From: Asterias rubens
Taxonomy: Eukaryota > Echinodermata > Asteroidea > Forcipulatida > Asteriidae
DNA length: 64,000 bases
Direction: 5' to 3'
NCBI RefSeq assembly: GCF_902459465.1
Contig: NC_047081.1
Location: 4,431,883 to 4,495,882 of the forward strand
The translations under genes were made by a program, and so were the position numbers. Positions 53,349 to 62,872 of the stretch are shown piece after piece. The notes under the pieces are model-generated. The model ran no database searches, was not told the origin of the DNA, and saw only the letters and a list, made by a program, of their open reading frames with translations. Within the stretch, counting starts at the first letter, position 1. Each line of letters begins with the position of its first letter.

Positions 53349-53875
53349 CAATCAATATGCAATTCAAGAAAAATTGTATTTTGGGCACTTGCCCTTCAAT
53401 AGGAGAATACAATAGAGGATTCTGACTTATTTAATCATTAATTTACTGCTTAATGATTCTCAATCATGTGATCCCTATTGTCTCTCCCATCAAAACTTTT
53501 AATGTGTTAGTGCATGATTTTGTTCTCTGTGAACAAAAACTCTCATCAAAGGTTCCAGAAAGGTTGATGACTTTTTGTATATGTTATTTTAGGAACTTCA
53601 CGCTAACAAAGCCAAGGAGCTCAACTGTGCTTAAAAATCATTTGACTCGGCTGCAAATAAACTTAATGTGCTTAAAAATTGTTCAACTCGGCTGCCAATA
53701 AACTCAATGTGCTTAAAAATCGTTTGACTCGGCTGACAATAAACTCAATTGAGCTTTTAGATCGTTCAACTTGGCTGCCAATAAAGTCAATGTGCCTAAA
53801 AATCGTTTGACTCGGCTGACAATAAATTCAATCATGCTTAAAGATGGTTCAACTCGGCTGACTTGATAAACCAAG
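53349..53875 (+). terminator. METTL14: METTL14 3' UTR with periodic AATAAA signals
   Basis: No AATAAA occurs in the first 300 bp after the stop. Then a ~41 bp unit (GTGCTTAAAAATCGTTTGAC plus TCGGCTGACAATAAACTCAA) is repeated ~6 times from 53627 to 53875. AATAAA falls at 53656, 53697, 53738, 53780 and 53821. These are the likely poly(A) signals of METTL14. Which one is used is unknown. Confidence 0.7.
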
Positions 53876-54419
53876 GGGTTAGGCTGGTCGGACATACTTT
53901 TATTACATATACATGTTAACATCAAATCTCGTAGTCCAGTTGACAATTTTTTTTCCGTAGCTGGCTCCAGGGATTGAAACAAACTTCCTGTACACATCAG
54001 AGACATAACAAACTTTTCAAAACCTTCCTGTTTTTCTATTTCTGTCTAGCTTCTGTCTTATGTTCTAGAATCGCTGTGAAGCGCATTGATCTTGTTTTAT
54101 GGCACTTTTAATGTTTAAATACTCATAGGGGTTTGGCCTGGTTGCCTTTAGCCAAAACAAAATGGCTATTTATTTCGTCATGATTTGTTTTTCGTTTGTC
54201 TAATTATGATTCTCATTGGCCCTATTCCCATAGGTTTTGTAAACGGATTATGACACATTTGAAATTTTATTCAAAGCATGACCCTATTTTTACCTCCTTC
54301 ATAAGAAGCTCTTAAAATCTCCCATATGGTCCAAACAGTACAAAGAGTTCCTCTACCATTTACAACCAAACTGAATATATTGAATATGATATGGTATTTT
54401 CAGTATGAAATCATGAATC
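53876..54419. other. Gap between METTL14 and the minus-strand fragment
   Basis: Convergent intergenic interval; TTCTAGAATCGCTGTGAAGC near 54062 resembles a LINE 3' end. No gene. Confidence 0.35.
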
Positions 54420-54913
54420 TTATTTTGTTCCAGGAACAAAATACCCTGATGTGTTCATATTTACGAACCCCTTGATTTCAGGTGTGAACACACACACAAA
54501 TTGACTCGGTGCAAATGAATTAAAGTCTTTGGATGATGATGGCAGCAAACTTCTGGACATTAAGTCGGCTATTGTCACCTTTTCACGGTGGAGGGGGGAT
54601 CCAAACTGATGAATCATGAACACAATTTGCTCATCAGAAATATCCAATCTGATCCTCCCATCATGCGGAAGTGTGACATCCTTCATAGCTTGGTCGAACT
54701 CAATGAGAAGGAGAGTTTGGTTGTCTTTGTCTTTGGCGTGAAACACTGGTGAGATGGTTGACAGTCTGGTATAGTGGAAGGGCTATCGTGTCTGTGGGAG
54801 CATGCACAGGGTCTGCACTGACAAGGAGAAAGCAATGAGTATGACGCAGATCTTCCATTTTACACCACAATAGACCAAATACATGAAGCTCTGGTGAACA
54901 GTCAGGCATGTTG
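54420..54913 (-). pseudogene. Unrecognised coding fragment with a frameshift
   Basis: Two overlapping minus-strand frames read as one protein: PDCSPELHVFGLLWCKMEDL, then IALPLYQTVNHLTSV, then in the next frame FHAKDKDNQTLLLIEFDQAM, DISDEQIVFMIHQFGSPLHR, and an end GYFVPGTK followed by TAA. A one-base shift near 54725 separates them. The mix of residues is protein-like. I do not recognise the family. It could be the terminal exon of the minus-strand gene at 57250-58191: an acceptor TTTCTCCTTGTCAG lies at ~54823, and its phase fits exon c. Confidence 0.4.
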
Positions 54914-56040
54914 AATGAACACAAAACAAATTTTCAATTAAAACAATTTTGACAATTTCTCCTACAAAGTACCTTGTAGGAGACTTCTGTGTAGGTAATC
55001 AACAGTGGAACCATGTATGATATTGAAAGTAGTAACAAGCATTGATGGGCCGTTTACCCCCCGTGCATCCTTACCCCCCGTGCATCCTTGTTTTGGATGT
55101 GTGCTATCTGAGCATCTTCTAGTGTTAGGTCATGACTTTTTTCTGCAGATTGTTAAAGAAAATGATACACAGGCCTGCATATTCCCCCTACCCATAGCAA
55201 TACGCAGACACCAAGCACCACCATACCTTCTATTGAACTGGTTGAAGTTCTGAAGCATGCATCTAAAAACCTTTTGTAAGTGTAGGAAGAACTCAAGCCC
55301 TACCCACAATGCATTTTTCCAAAGCACATGCTGAAAACTATAACATGTGTTGTACATGTGCCACTCCAATCTGTAACTTCTAGTTTCATCATTTGTACAG
55401 AATCTTAATGTTAACATATGAAACAAAATAAAGAAAAGCAACATTTCTGAGAATTTTCAGTAGAAAAGTGAAGTAATGGAACTAATTTACTCCACAAATT
55501 GTGGACATATGTACATGTTGTACCATTGCCTAGGCTGAAAAAGCAGAATGATGTTAAAATACAAGGAATTCAAGAAAAGCACAGAAAAATCTCCCAAAAG
55601 AGCAAACAAAAGCAAAAAGCTGATGTCCTCTTGCCACCATTTTCCTTCAGAAAGAAGAAACATGATAACTACAAAATGCTGCCTTACAAACTAGGGTAGC
55701 AATGCAAGGGTAGCAATGCATGGTCAGTGGTGTGTAACATGCAGTGAAATGTATCCAGGTAAAATCGAGGAGATAGGTGATCAAGAAGGTTTTTTGTTTG
55801 TTTTATACACTTTTTCGACACAAAAGAAATTGTTTGTTGCATTGAGGAACCTGTGATAACCAACAAGGCCATTTTAAATTCACAGACCACTTTTAAAGTC
55901 ACCTGGAAAAAGAATTTTTTTTCTTTCAAACATAACAGTATATGCTTATGTATAATTTTTTTAGTAATTGTTTGTCACGATTTATATGTTTAAAAAATAT
56001 ATAGAGTTGTTTGGGGGGCTGACTCCGTCTACCCCTTTTG
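54914..56040. other. Unassigned; weak minus-strand exon candidate
   Basis: Contains a duplicated ACCCCCCGTGCATCCTT at 55057/55074. The minus strand around 55929-55700 reads VTLKVVCEFKMALLVITGSS and on to LLDHLSPRFYLDTFHCML after a TTTTTCCAG acceptor. It resembles coding sequence but cannot be linked in phase to the gene upstream. Confidence 0.3.
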
Positions 56041-56300
56041 TGACGTCAATCGAGGCAGACTTTGCCTGCAATGCGTATAGTAAACACACGTGCAAAGTAC
56101 ATGTACGTCCAAGTCGTGAGTTGGTACGTTTCAAAAAGTGTTTTTCTGCATTCAGCAGCAATACACCTGGTTGGCATTGCCGGAAAAAACCAAAAAAATC
56201 TTTTTTTGAAACGTACAAACTCACGACTTGGTCCGTACATGTACTTTGCAATTGTGTTTACTCTACGCATTACAGGCAAAGTCTGCCTCGATTGACGTCA
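56041..56300. mobile_element. Palindromic MITE
   Basis: The arms TGACGTCAATCGAGGCAGAC and GTCTGCCTCGATTGACGTCA are exact complements, continuing inward through AGTACATGTACG and CAAGTCGTGAGTT. About 260 bp with a small loop region. Confidence 0.9.
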
Positions 56301-56340
56301 CGAACAGCGCCCTCTCGGGTCGGGGTCTACTCTTAAATTT

Positions 56341-57025
56341 GTAAATAACATAAGAACTGATTTTTTAAAACCTTAGTTAACTGTTTATTCACATTCCACT
56401 CATCAAAACACATATATTGGTGACAAAAGCTTTATTTTGAAAAAATACCACTTCCAGGTGACTTTAAACAATAACCCAAACTTTGATTTTTCAGGGACAA
56501 TATGTTTGTGTATGTAAGTCACTTTAAATCTGCGATCTTATTTCTGTTCAACTACATACTCGGCAAGATGTTCAACATGTTATGTTAAATGCACAACTCT
56601 GAAAATGAAGTTGGTCAGAAAAATGTAAGTTTGCTTTTCTAAAAATACACATTTCAGCATTGTTTCTATGATTTTTAAGAGATAAGGCTTTATTATTTTA
56701 GTAAAAACAAGTGAAACTAATTTATTTTGTTTGTTGATAAGGAATGAACCAAATTTTGCCAAACAAGAACTCAGTTTGGGCTCCATTGGGCTTGGCTTAA
56801 GTGGTCGGACAAACTGTAATGCGACTAACTGTAATGCGACTAACCATGGTTTTGCCACGTAATCCTAAAAGTTCAAGTTGCTGACTATTTATAAGTATCC
56901 CGTTGGATTTTGTTTAGACACATCATTTAAAAAATACATTGGGGTATTAAGAAAAATGTAAAAATAGATATTTGCACCCCAAACAAAGGACATTGAAAAC
57001 AAATGGGAAAACCTCCAATGAAGGG
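56341..57025. other. No gene seen
   Basis: AT-rich DNA, probably intronic to the minus-strand gene if that gene extends to 54.4 kb. Confidence 0.35.
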
Positions 57026-57135
57026 CTCGATAGCTCGATTGGTAATGCACCGTTAATGCAACCAGGAGGGCACAGGTTCAAATCCCGCTCTAGCAAATTT
57101 GTCTTTGTTTGCTTAAAGTGTTGCTCCACATTTTT
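57026..57135 (+). mobile_element. tRNA-derived SINE
   Basis: Head GGGCTCGATAGCTCGATTGG (A-box) and CAGGTTCAAATCCCGCTC (B-box), then CTTTGTTTGCTTAAAGTG. A fragment of the same family is near 11713. Mismatches in the stems rule out a working tRNA. Confidence 0.8.
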
Positions 57136-57249
57136 TTTAAGGATTTTAAATCTTAAATTTGTGACTCATCATTTCCTGGTAGTGAGTGCACTCCAAGAAC
57201 ATGTACACACCTAAAGTAAAATACAAAAGTAAATGTATAATAAACAAAC

Positions 57250-57469
57250 CTGGTGTCTGTATCGGAGCTTGGAATACTTGACATTTGGTAGCTGCTAGAG
57301 CTTGAATTCCTCTCTTCCTCCTCGCTGTATGAATCAGGCTCCTCCTGTACTGGAGCTGGTGCAGGTGGTTCACGGCTCTCATTCTCAGTGAAAAGCTTCA
57401 ACTGCGGTGCTTTGACAAGCTCACACTGAGTTCCTCTTGAATACTCTTTTCGTCGAAGAGTCTGAACAC
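57250..57469 (-). CDS. Unrecognised minus-strand gene, exon c
   Basis: Acceptor TGTTTTCAG, donor GTTTGT. It encodes GVQTLRRKEYSRGTQCELVK, then TENESREPPAPAPVQEEPDS and a Ser/Glu-rich stretch (YSEEEERNSSSSSYQMSS) ending DTDT. Its phase (1 in, 2 out) fits exon b. The acidic and serine-rich composition suggests a disordered, possibly phosphorylated region. No family recognised. Confidence 0.6.
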
Positions 57470-57669
57470 CTGAAAACATTTATGTGCTGTTTAGTTTAGA
57501 AAGACTTAACTCTCTTATGCACCAGTGCACGCTTGCGTGTAACTCCCATGTTTATCACTTCATACGGTTGACCAAAATAAATACATTAACTGTCTTGATA
57601 TTTATGAATGTTAATTTTTATGTACAGTGTGGTTCATGTAAACAAAATGTTCTTTCTTAGAAAACCTAC

Positions 57670-57850
57670 CTTTATGTTGTACAGGAAACAGTTTGGGATT
57701 GGTCTGCGTATGCTTTGATCGATGGAAAACTGTCTTTCTTGTGGACGATATAGGAGGAAAGTACACTTCTTGGACAACATTCAGTTGGAGTATGATATTT
57801 GGGTGCATTAGCAGCAGACTTGGTGTTTCTTTTTCTGCAGGATCTGTGTC
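57670..57850 (-). CDS. Unrecognised minus-strand gene, exon b
   Basis: Acceptor TCTCATTAG, donor GTAGGT. It encodes DTDPAEKETPSLLLMHPNII, LQLNVVQEVYFPPISSTRKT and HTQTNPKLFPVQHK. No recognisable motif. Phases 0 in, 1 out match both neighbours. Confidence 0.6.
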
Positions 57851-58095
57851 CTAATGAGATACAAAATTTAAAAGTTTGTTAAATGCTGATACAATTATTT
57901 TTAATTAAATAAATAAATAAAATGGTACAAGAAACCCCCATGGGCATGGTGGGAGTGTTCTCTAACGCCCCATTACCATGTTTCAATGAAAGATTATTTT
58001 TTTCACAAATGGTATTACAGATGAAAAAAACAGTATGCTTACAAAAGTAATAAGACTAACAGGATTACACTACATTTATTATTAGATTTACTCAC

Positions 58096-58191
58096 ATCGA
58101 CTACTTCCATGTCTGGATCAATGCTTTCTACGGCTACCGTCATGTCTTCCGCAAGTCGTTGATCATACTCTTCTTCCACTTGATGAAGTAG
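58096..58191 (-). CDS. Unrecognised minus-strand gene, exon a
   Basis: Acceptor CTTTTTACAG, donor GTGAGT; 32 codons, LLHQVEEEYDQRLAEDMTVA and VESIDPDMEVVD, acidic. It must have an upstream exon with the start codon, which I could not find; the 58270-58575 minisatellite lies between it and the divergent start region. Confidence 0.6.
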
Positions 58192-58269
58192 CTGTAAAAA
58201 GGATAATATTACTATTAAATAGGCTATTTTACGGAGCCCGGGAAGGGACAGTGGAAAGAAAAAAATATG

Positions 58270-58575
58270 CAGTGGCTAATTCGTTCGCACGGTTTAGTAA
58301 TCCGTTCGAACGAATTAATAATCCGTTCGCACGGTTTAGTAATCCGTTCGAACGAATTAATAATCCGTTCGCACGGTTTAGTAATCCGTTCGAACGAATT
58401 AATAATCCGTTCGCACGGTTTAGTTATCCGTTCGAACGAATTAGCAATCCGTTTGAACGAATTAGTAATCCGTTCGCACGGTTTAATAATCCGTTCGAAC
58501 GAATTAGTAATCCGTTCGAACGAATTAGCAATTCGTTCGAACGAATTAGTAATGCGTTCGCACGGTTTAACTAAG
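58270..58575 (+). repeat. 21 bp minisatellite of two alternating units
   Basis: About 14-15 units alternate between AATCCGTTCGAACGAATTAAT-type and AATCCGTTCGCACGGTTTAGT-type sequence (each 21 bp). The first type contains the palindrome TTCGAACGAA and TTCGAA sites. As 21 is a multiple of 3, frames stay open on both strands. It ends ~60 bp before the ATG at 58637. Confidence 0.9.
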
Positions 58576-58636
58576 GCATGAAATGGCGCTGCACGCATGC
58601 GTAAGCGATCCCCTCACAACAACACTTTGCTTCAAG

Positions 58637-58691
58637 ATGGCGGAGGGCAGCGACGCAAGTAAACCTGACGTATCTGATGATGACCGTGTTG
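58637..58691 (+). CDS. Candidate first exon (MAEGSDASKPDVSDDDRV)
   Basis: The ATG in CAAGATGGCGG has a good start context just after a CpG-bearing, TATA-less stretch. Eighteen codons lead to the donor G|GTAAGT. Joined to the acceptor TTTCTATTAG at 59440, the frame adds GLLSKV and stops at 59460, giving a 24-codon ORF upstream of the integrase ATG at 59544. It may be an upstream ORF of that gene, or the first exon of another gene whose next exon is not seen. Confidence 0.45.
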
Positions 58692-59160
58692 GTAAGTTTT
58701 TCAATCTTGATCAGTATGATTGGATACAGATACATTGTTAATTGAAACTTAATAGGTCTCATATAGACTATATAGAGTTGTCGGTAGTGTGTATAGTTGT
58801 TTTGATTCAGGGTAATGTAATTATCACTTTGGTCTGTGTAAAACACCTACGAATTTTAATGTTACTTACTTTTGTACGTATATGCCCTTTAGTATTGACT
58901 GGCACTGGCCACAAGATCACACTATCATAATTATTATAACAATTGAATGTGGGTCTAAAAAAGCTTGTGGTTGACTCTTTTGACGGCAAAAGGGTGACAT
59001 AGTTGACGGGTATGGCGGGAGAGAATGCGCTGTTTTACAAAACAGTGTCATGTCTATGTAACGATTTACAGAACAAATGACTCCATTAGTATTAATAGAG
59101 CGAGCGAGAAATTATTCCCAAATACGCGAGTTACTTGTTGTTTGTTGTTTGTTAGATTGT

Positions 59161-59161
59161 T

Positions 59162-59201
<40 letters not shown>

Positions 59202-59224
59202 GTTTTTTCGGGGGGGGGGGGGGG
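59161..59224 (+). repeat. Poly(T) followed by poly(G)
   Basis: About 30 T residues, a short ATGTGTTTTTTC spacer, then ~16 G residues. It lies in the proposed intron between 58691 and 59441. Such tracts are prone to length error in assembly. Confidence 0.9.
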
Positions 59225-59543
59225 TTCTGCATAATGGAGACTCATTAGATGACCAAACTTACTGAGCCATCTACTTCTCATCCCTACCTTCCCAATGAAG
59301 GCTTCTTTTGATTATGCTATTTAGAAAGAGAGTACATACATTTCCCTTTATTTATGTGCCACCATAACGTTGGATTTATGCTCCATTCCTTCTCAAAGAA
59401 ATAGCACTTTACATCTTTATATTTATTTTGTTTCTATTAGGTCTTTTGAGCAAAGTCTAACGGCATCCCCTAACAGCTTCAATAGTCTACCAGCATCAGA
59501 ATTCATCAAATAGTCTGTGCCATTCTCAACCACAAGAACGAAC

Positions 59544-60377
59544 ATGACCAACCGAAACAAACTGATAGAGATATATTTTCACCTTGGCCTGGAGTATAAG
59601 GATATTGTAAATATTCTTATTGCAAAACACAAAATACTTTTAAGTGAAAGAACTTTGAAGAGGACCTTACAGAGACAAGGGCTTTTTCGTCGGAAAAATT
59701 ATACCAATCTTCAAGAAGTGGTTGCTTTCATAAGACGAGAACTCCAAGGGTCAGGTTCTTGTCATGGATACAGATGGATGTTTGAAAAATGCAAATTGAA
59801 TGGTCTAAATGTAAGAAAAGAACACGTCAGGGTTATCTTGTCTTTGGTCGATCCTATTGGAACGGAAATGCGGCGTGCAAGAAGACTATCAAGACGGTCC
59901 TACTTCTCAAAGGGACCAAATTATATATGGCACATGGACTCCTATGACAAGTTGCGTCCCTTCGGTCTGTGCATTAATGGATGCATTGACGGGTTTGCAA
60001 GAAAACTATGCTGGCTCAATGCGTACAGGACCAGCAGTGATCCAAGAGTTATCGGCGGTTACTTCGTTGAAACTGTAAAAAGTCTTCAAGGCTGTCCTAG
60101 AATTGTAAGAGCAGACCGTGGGACAGAGAACTGCTATGTACGGGAATTCCAGAGATTCTTACGGCGTAATGGAAGTGATGCCTTTGCAGAAGAAAGGAGT
60201 TTCATGTACGGTTCAAGCAACCACAATCAACGGATCGAAAGTTTTTGGGGATTTTTGAGGAAAGAATGCATTGAGTTCTGGCTAGAATTTTTCCATGGAA
60301 TGAAGAACGAGGGATACTTTGATGGCACCTTTCTTGACGTGAACCTAGTTCTCTTCTGTTTCCTCGGCCTAATCCAG
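59544..60377 (+). CDS. Integrase-core (DDE) protein, exon 1
   Basis: This encodes 278 residues from ATG 59544. An N-terminal helix-turn-helix-like part (NKLIEIYFHLGLEYKDIVNI, LSERTLKRTLQRQGLFRRKN) precedes an rve-type catalytic core. Candidate catalytic residues are D132 in IWHMDSYDKLRPFG, D191 in IVRADRGTEN and E232 in NHNQRIESFWGFLRKE. This composition matches a family of single-gene, intron-bearing integrase-like proteins that I recall as multi-copy in fish and invertebrate genomes, of unknown role. No LTRs, gag or RT are nearby, so it is a domesticated or stand-alone gene. The donor is CAG|GTACAC in a conserved FLGLIQ stretch. An earlier in-frame GTG is not needed. Confidence 0.8.
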
Positions 60378-60600
60378 GTACACGTTTTATACTGCTTGTG
60401 TTGCTCTTTCTTTTCTTGTTTTCCTTATTTTTATGACAATTTGTCAATTTCAAACGTGAGTAGGTCTCATGATGACAAACTTGGTGTTTTATAGTTGAAA
60501 GTTTTCGAGTCAGTAATATTTCATATGTGTGTGCAAATCTATTTTTATTATAATTATCTTTTTAACACTTTTTATAATTTATTATTACTATTTTTTTCAG

Positions 60601-60930
60601 GATGAACTTGACCGGACAGCTGATGTGTGGAATACGCATATCATTTCCCCATCCAAGAATGAAAATGTACCACACGGCCGACCAAATGTTATGTATTTCG
60701 TGCCAGAATTATATAACACTAAAAACTACACACAGGGGATCACTCAAGATGATTTAGACGAATGTGAGGAAGAATGTATCTTCCGAGGATCGATTCCATG
60801 CGATGAGGACGTCTTCCGTCTTTGCAGTTTTATCATGGCAAAGAGACACCTTACTTTGTCACATGATGCCTACAGTGGACTTGAATTGTACCTCGTTCTG
60901 AGAGAGGTATTGTCAGTATTAAATGAATAA
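60601..60930 (+). CDS. Integrase-core (DDE) protein, exon 2
   Basis: After the strong acceptor TATTTTTTTCAG it continues in frame: DELDRTADVWNTHIISPSKN, then GRPNVMYFVPELYNTKNYTQ and EECEEECIFRGSIPCDEDVF-like acidic sequence, ending VLSVLNE and TAA. Total protein 387 residues, no stop or frameshift, so the copy looks intact. Confidence 0.8.
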   Translation, partial: DELDRTADVWNTHIISPSKNENVPHGRPNVMYFVPELYNTKNYTQGITQDDLDECEEECIFRGSIPCDEDVFRLCSFIMAKRHLTLSHDAYSGLELYLVLREVLSVLNE

Positions 60931-61069
60931 CATTTATTACAATCTTCAGATTAGTGAAAATACTAAATGAACATAATTGGATCTAGCAAAACATGGGATA
61001 AACCAACCCACCTCTGCCTTCCACGTCCTATGTACGATTATGTTACTATACCAAAACCCTGGCCCAATT

Positions 61070-61286
61070 TCATGGCTCTGTTTACCGTAAGCAACGAATC
61101 GGCGATTATGGAAGCAGTGTTTATCACAGATTAGCACGAAAATGTTTCTTGGGCGCGTGCGTACTTCACGTTTCACAGGCATTCTTTGCTTAAACTAGCG
61201 CCGAAATTCAGCATTTTCACTGTAAGCGAAGAATGGAGATCACAAGCACAGAATTCTGCGGTAAGAAAAGCCATGAAATTGGGCCA
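61070..61286. mobile_element. Small TIR element (GGCCCAATTTCATGGCT)
   Basis: The ends TGGCCCAATTTCATGGCT and AGCCATGAAATTGGGCCA are mirrored; TTCACTGTAAGCGAAGA and TTACCGTAAGCAACGAATCG type subterminal motifs follow. About 217 bp. Confidence 0.75.
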
Positions 61287-61909
61287 AGATCTTGGAGTGT
61301 TTGACTGTGGTCTTAGAGCTGCAAACCAGCATTCTGCCTTCTCTGTCAAAGCTTTTGACATGAATACTTCAAAATAATACACACACAACTCTTTCAAATT
61401 AAAAGTGCATGTGGGCTTGAAGTGCAAGTACAAAATACATTTAGCGCGTTTTTATTAAAGATCTAATTTAGTTACGGTCAATATACTGTTTAAAAAGTAA
61501 GTATAAATCATACACTTGTGAATAAAGTCTAAAGTGTATACGTTATCGAAAAGCTGAAGAAGAGATCGTCGTTTCATTTCAAGCCGATTGTCTAAAATTA
61601 ATAAAGTAGGCCGCCATGTGTTGTTAAGCAAGTGATGAATGCTCAATATTGAGCCACTTCGCCAATAATGTGCAAACTGACAACAGTTTTTAAGACGCCG
61701 TTTAAGTATAAGAATGACAAGTAATAAGTTCTTGGCGAATTGATGTGTTCTTTTTTATTGAAACAAACGGCAAGTAAACACTAACAATGGAATACAGAAA
61801 ACAGATTAACAAAATAGTGTAAACATCTTTTAAAAAGTGCATCGTGGCAAAATGTTCAACAAATTAATTGCCGTGAATGTATGCCATTCAGACAAGATCA
61901 GGGCCAAAT
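61287..61909. other. No gene seen
   Basis: AT-rich DNA without exon or element signals that I can support. Confidence 0.4.
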
Positions 61910-62091
61910 TATTTCATAGAGCTGCTTAAGCAGGTAATTTTGCTTACAATGTGTGATTAGCAAAAATGAGCAGGCATTAAGAAATGGTGCATGTGACATG
62001 GTATTTTGGCTGGTTACCTTATTCTGGTAAGCATAATTTTGTTGTGCTTAGCTTCTTTTCTGCTTAAGCAGCTCTATGAAATTGGGCCCTG
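61910..62091. mobile_element. MITE (TIR AGGGCC(C)AATTTCATAGAGC)
   Basis: The left CATAGAGCTGCTTAAGCAG is mirrored by CTGCTTAAGCAGCTCTATG; the ends are AGGGCCAAATT and AATTGGGCCCT. About 182 bp. The end resembles that of 61070-61286, suggesting related families. Confidence 0.9.
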
Positions 62092-62299
62092 TCAGCATGA
62101 CAACTCAATGGTAAGGCTATAGTTTTATTAGGACAGTTACAAATGTATAATACAAACGTGTTTCTTTATACACCGTTTAAAAGTGGCGCACAGGATGTCT
62201 TGCTAAACAATGTTTTTATTTTTATGTTTTATTTATATGTAAACTTAGGATCTGACATTTAAATTTGTATCATTAGTTAGTTTGTCAGACAGAAAATGT

Positions 62300-62473
62300 G
62301 CTCGTTATATAATACCCCCCCCCCCAACCACCACCACCACCATCTGTTTACTTTACCACCACCACGGTAACAAAGTTAGCTTTTCCCCCTTGCAAACTGT
62401 TATTATTTTTTTTGTTTTCATTTGTAAAAATGACATTATTGCCTGTGTGTTTGTTGGGGGGGGGGGGTGGTGC
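62300..62473. repeat. Low-complexity C-tract, (CCA)n and G-tract
   Basis: A run of ~13 C at 62313, CCACCACCACCACCA after it, another CCACCACCAC at 62355, and ~13 G at 62456-62468. It adjoins the MITE at 62474. Confidence 0.9.
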
Positions 62474-62872
62474 TTAAAGGAACACTATGCCTTGGATCGG
62501 GATCGGGTGAGTTGGTCAATAAAAAGCGTTTGTAACTGTTTGTTATAAAATGCATAGGCCTATGTTAGAAAGATGTTAGTAAAGTAGAATACAGTGATCC
62601 ACACAAAATTATGTCTCGAAATTGCGCGGTTTTCCTTTTACTTTGCGAACTAACACGATCGGCCATTTTGTGAATTTGACTCCACAAAATGGCCGACCGT
62701 GTTAGTTCACGATGTAAAAGGAAAACCACGCAATTTCGAGGCCTATTTGTGTGGATCACTGTATTCTACTTTTAAAATGTCTTTCTAGCCATAATATGCA
62801 TTTTATAACAACCGGTTACAAACGCTTTTTATTGACCAACTCGCCCGATCCAAGGCAACGTGTTCCTTTAAG
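62474..62872. mobile_element. Palindromic MITE (TIR TTAAAGGAAC), family A
   Basis: Ends TTAAAGGAACACTATGCCTT and AAGGCAACGTGTTCCTTTAA, with almost the whole 400 bp mirrored around ~62676 (AACACGATCGGCCATTTTGT and ACAAAATGGCCGACCGTGTT). A chimeric copy is at 830-1194. Confidence 0.9.

Noticed and set aside
52999..53415. Alternative + frame and the minus frame 53118-53351 over METTL14 exon 10
   Set aside because: Shadow frames of the GC-rich RGG-tail coding sequence.
57026..57100. tRNA gene
   Set aside because: A- and B-box motifs are present, but stems do not pair and the head is followed by a SINE body. The same was concluded for 41480 and 52135.
58270..58575. Possible CRISPR array
   Set aside because: Units are contiguous and alternate between two types without unique spacers, and the DNA is animal. 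The same applies to 47288-47727 and 41953-42850.
58224..58598. Open frames on both strands across 58.2-58.6 kb
   Set aside because: They arise from the 21 bp minisatellite, whose length is a multiple of three; composition follows the repeat.
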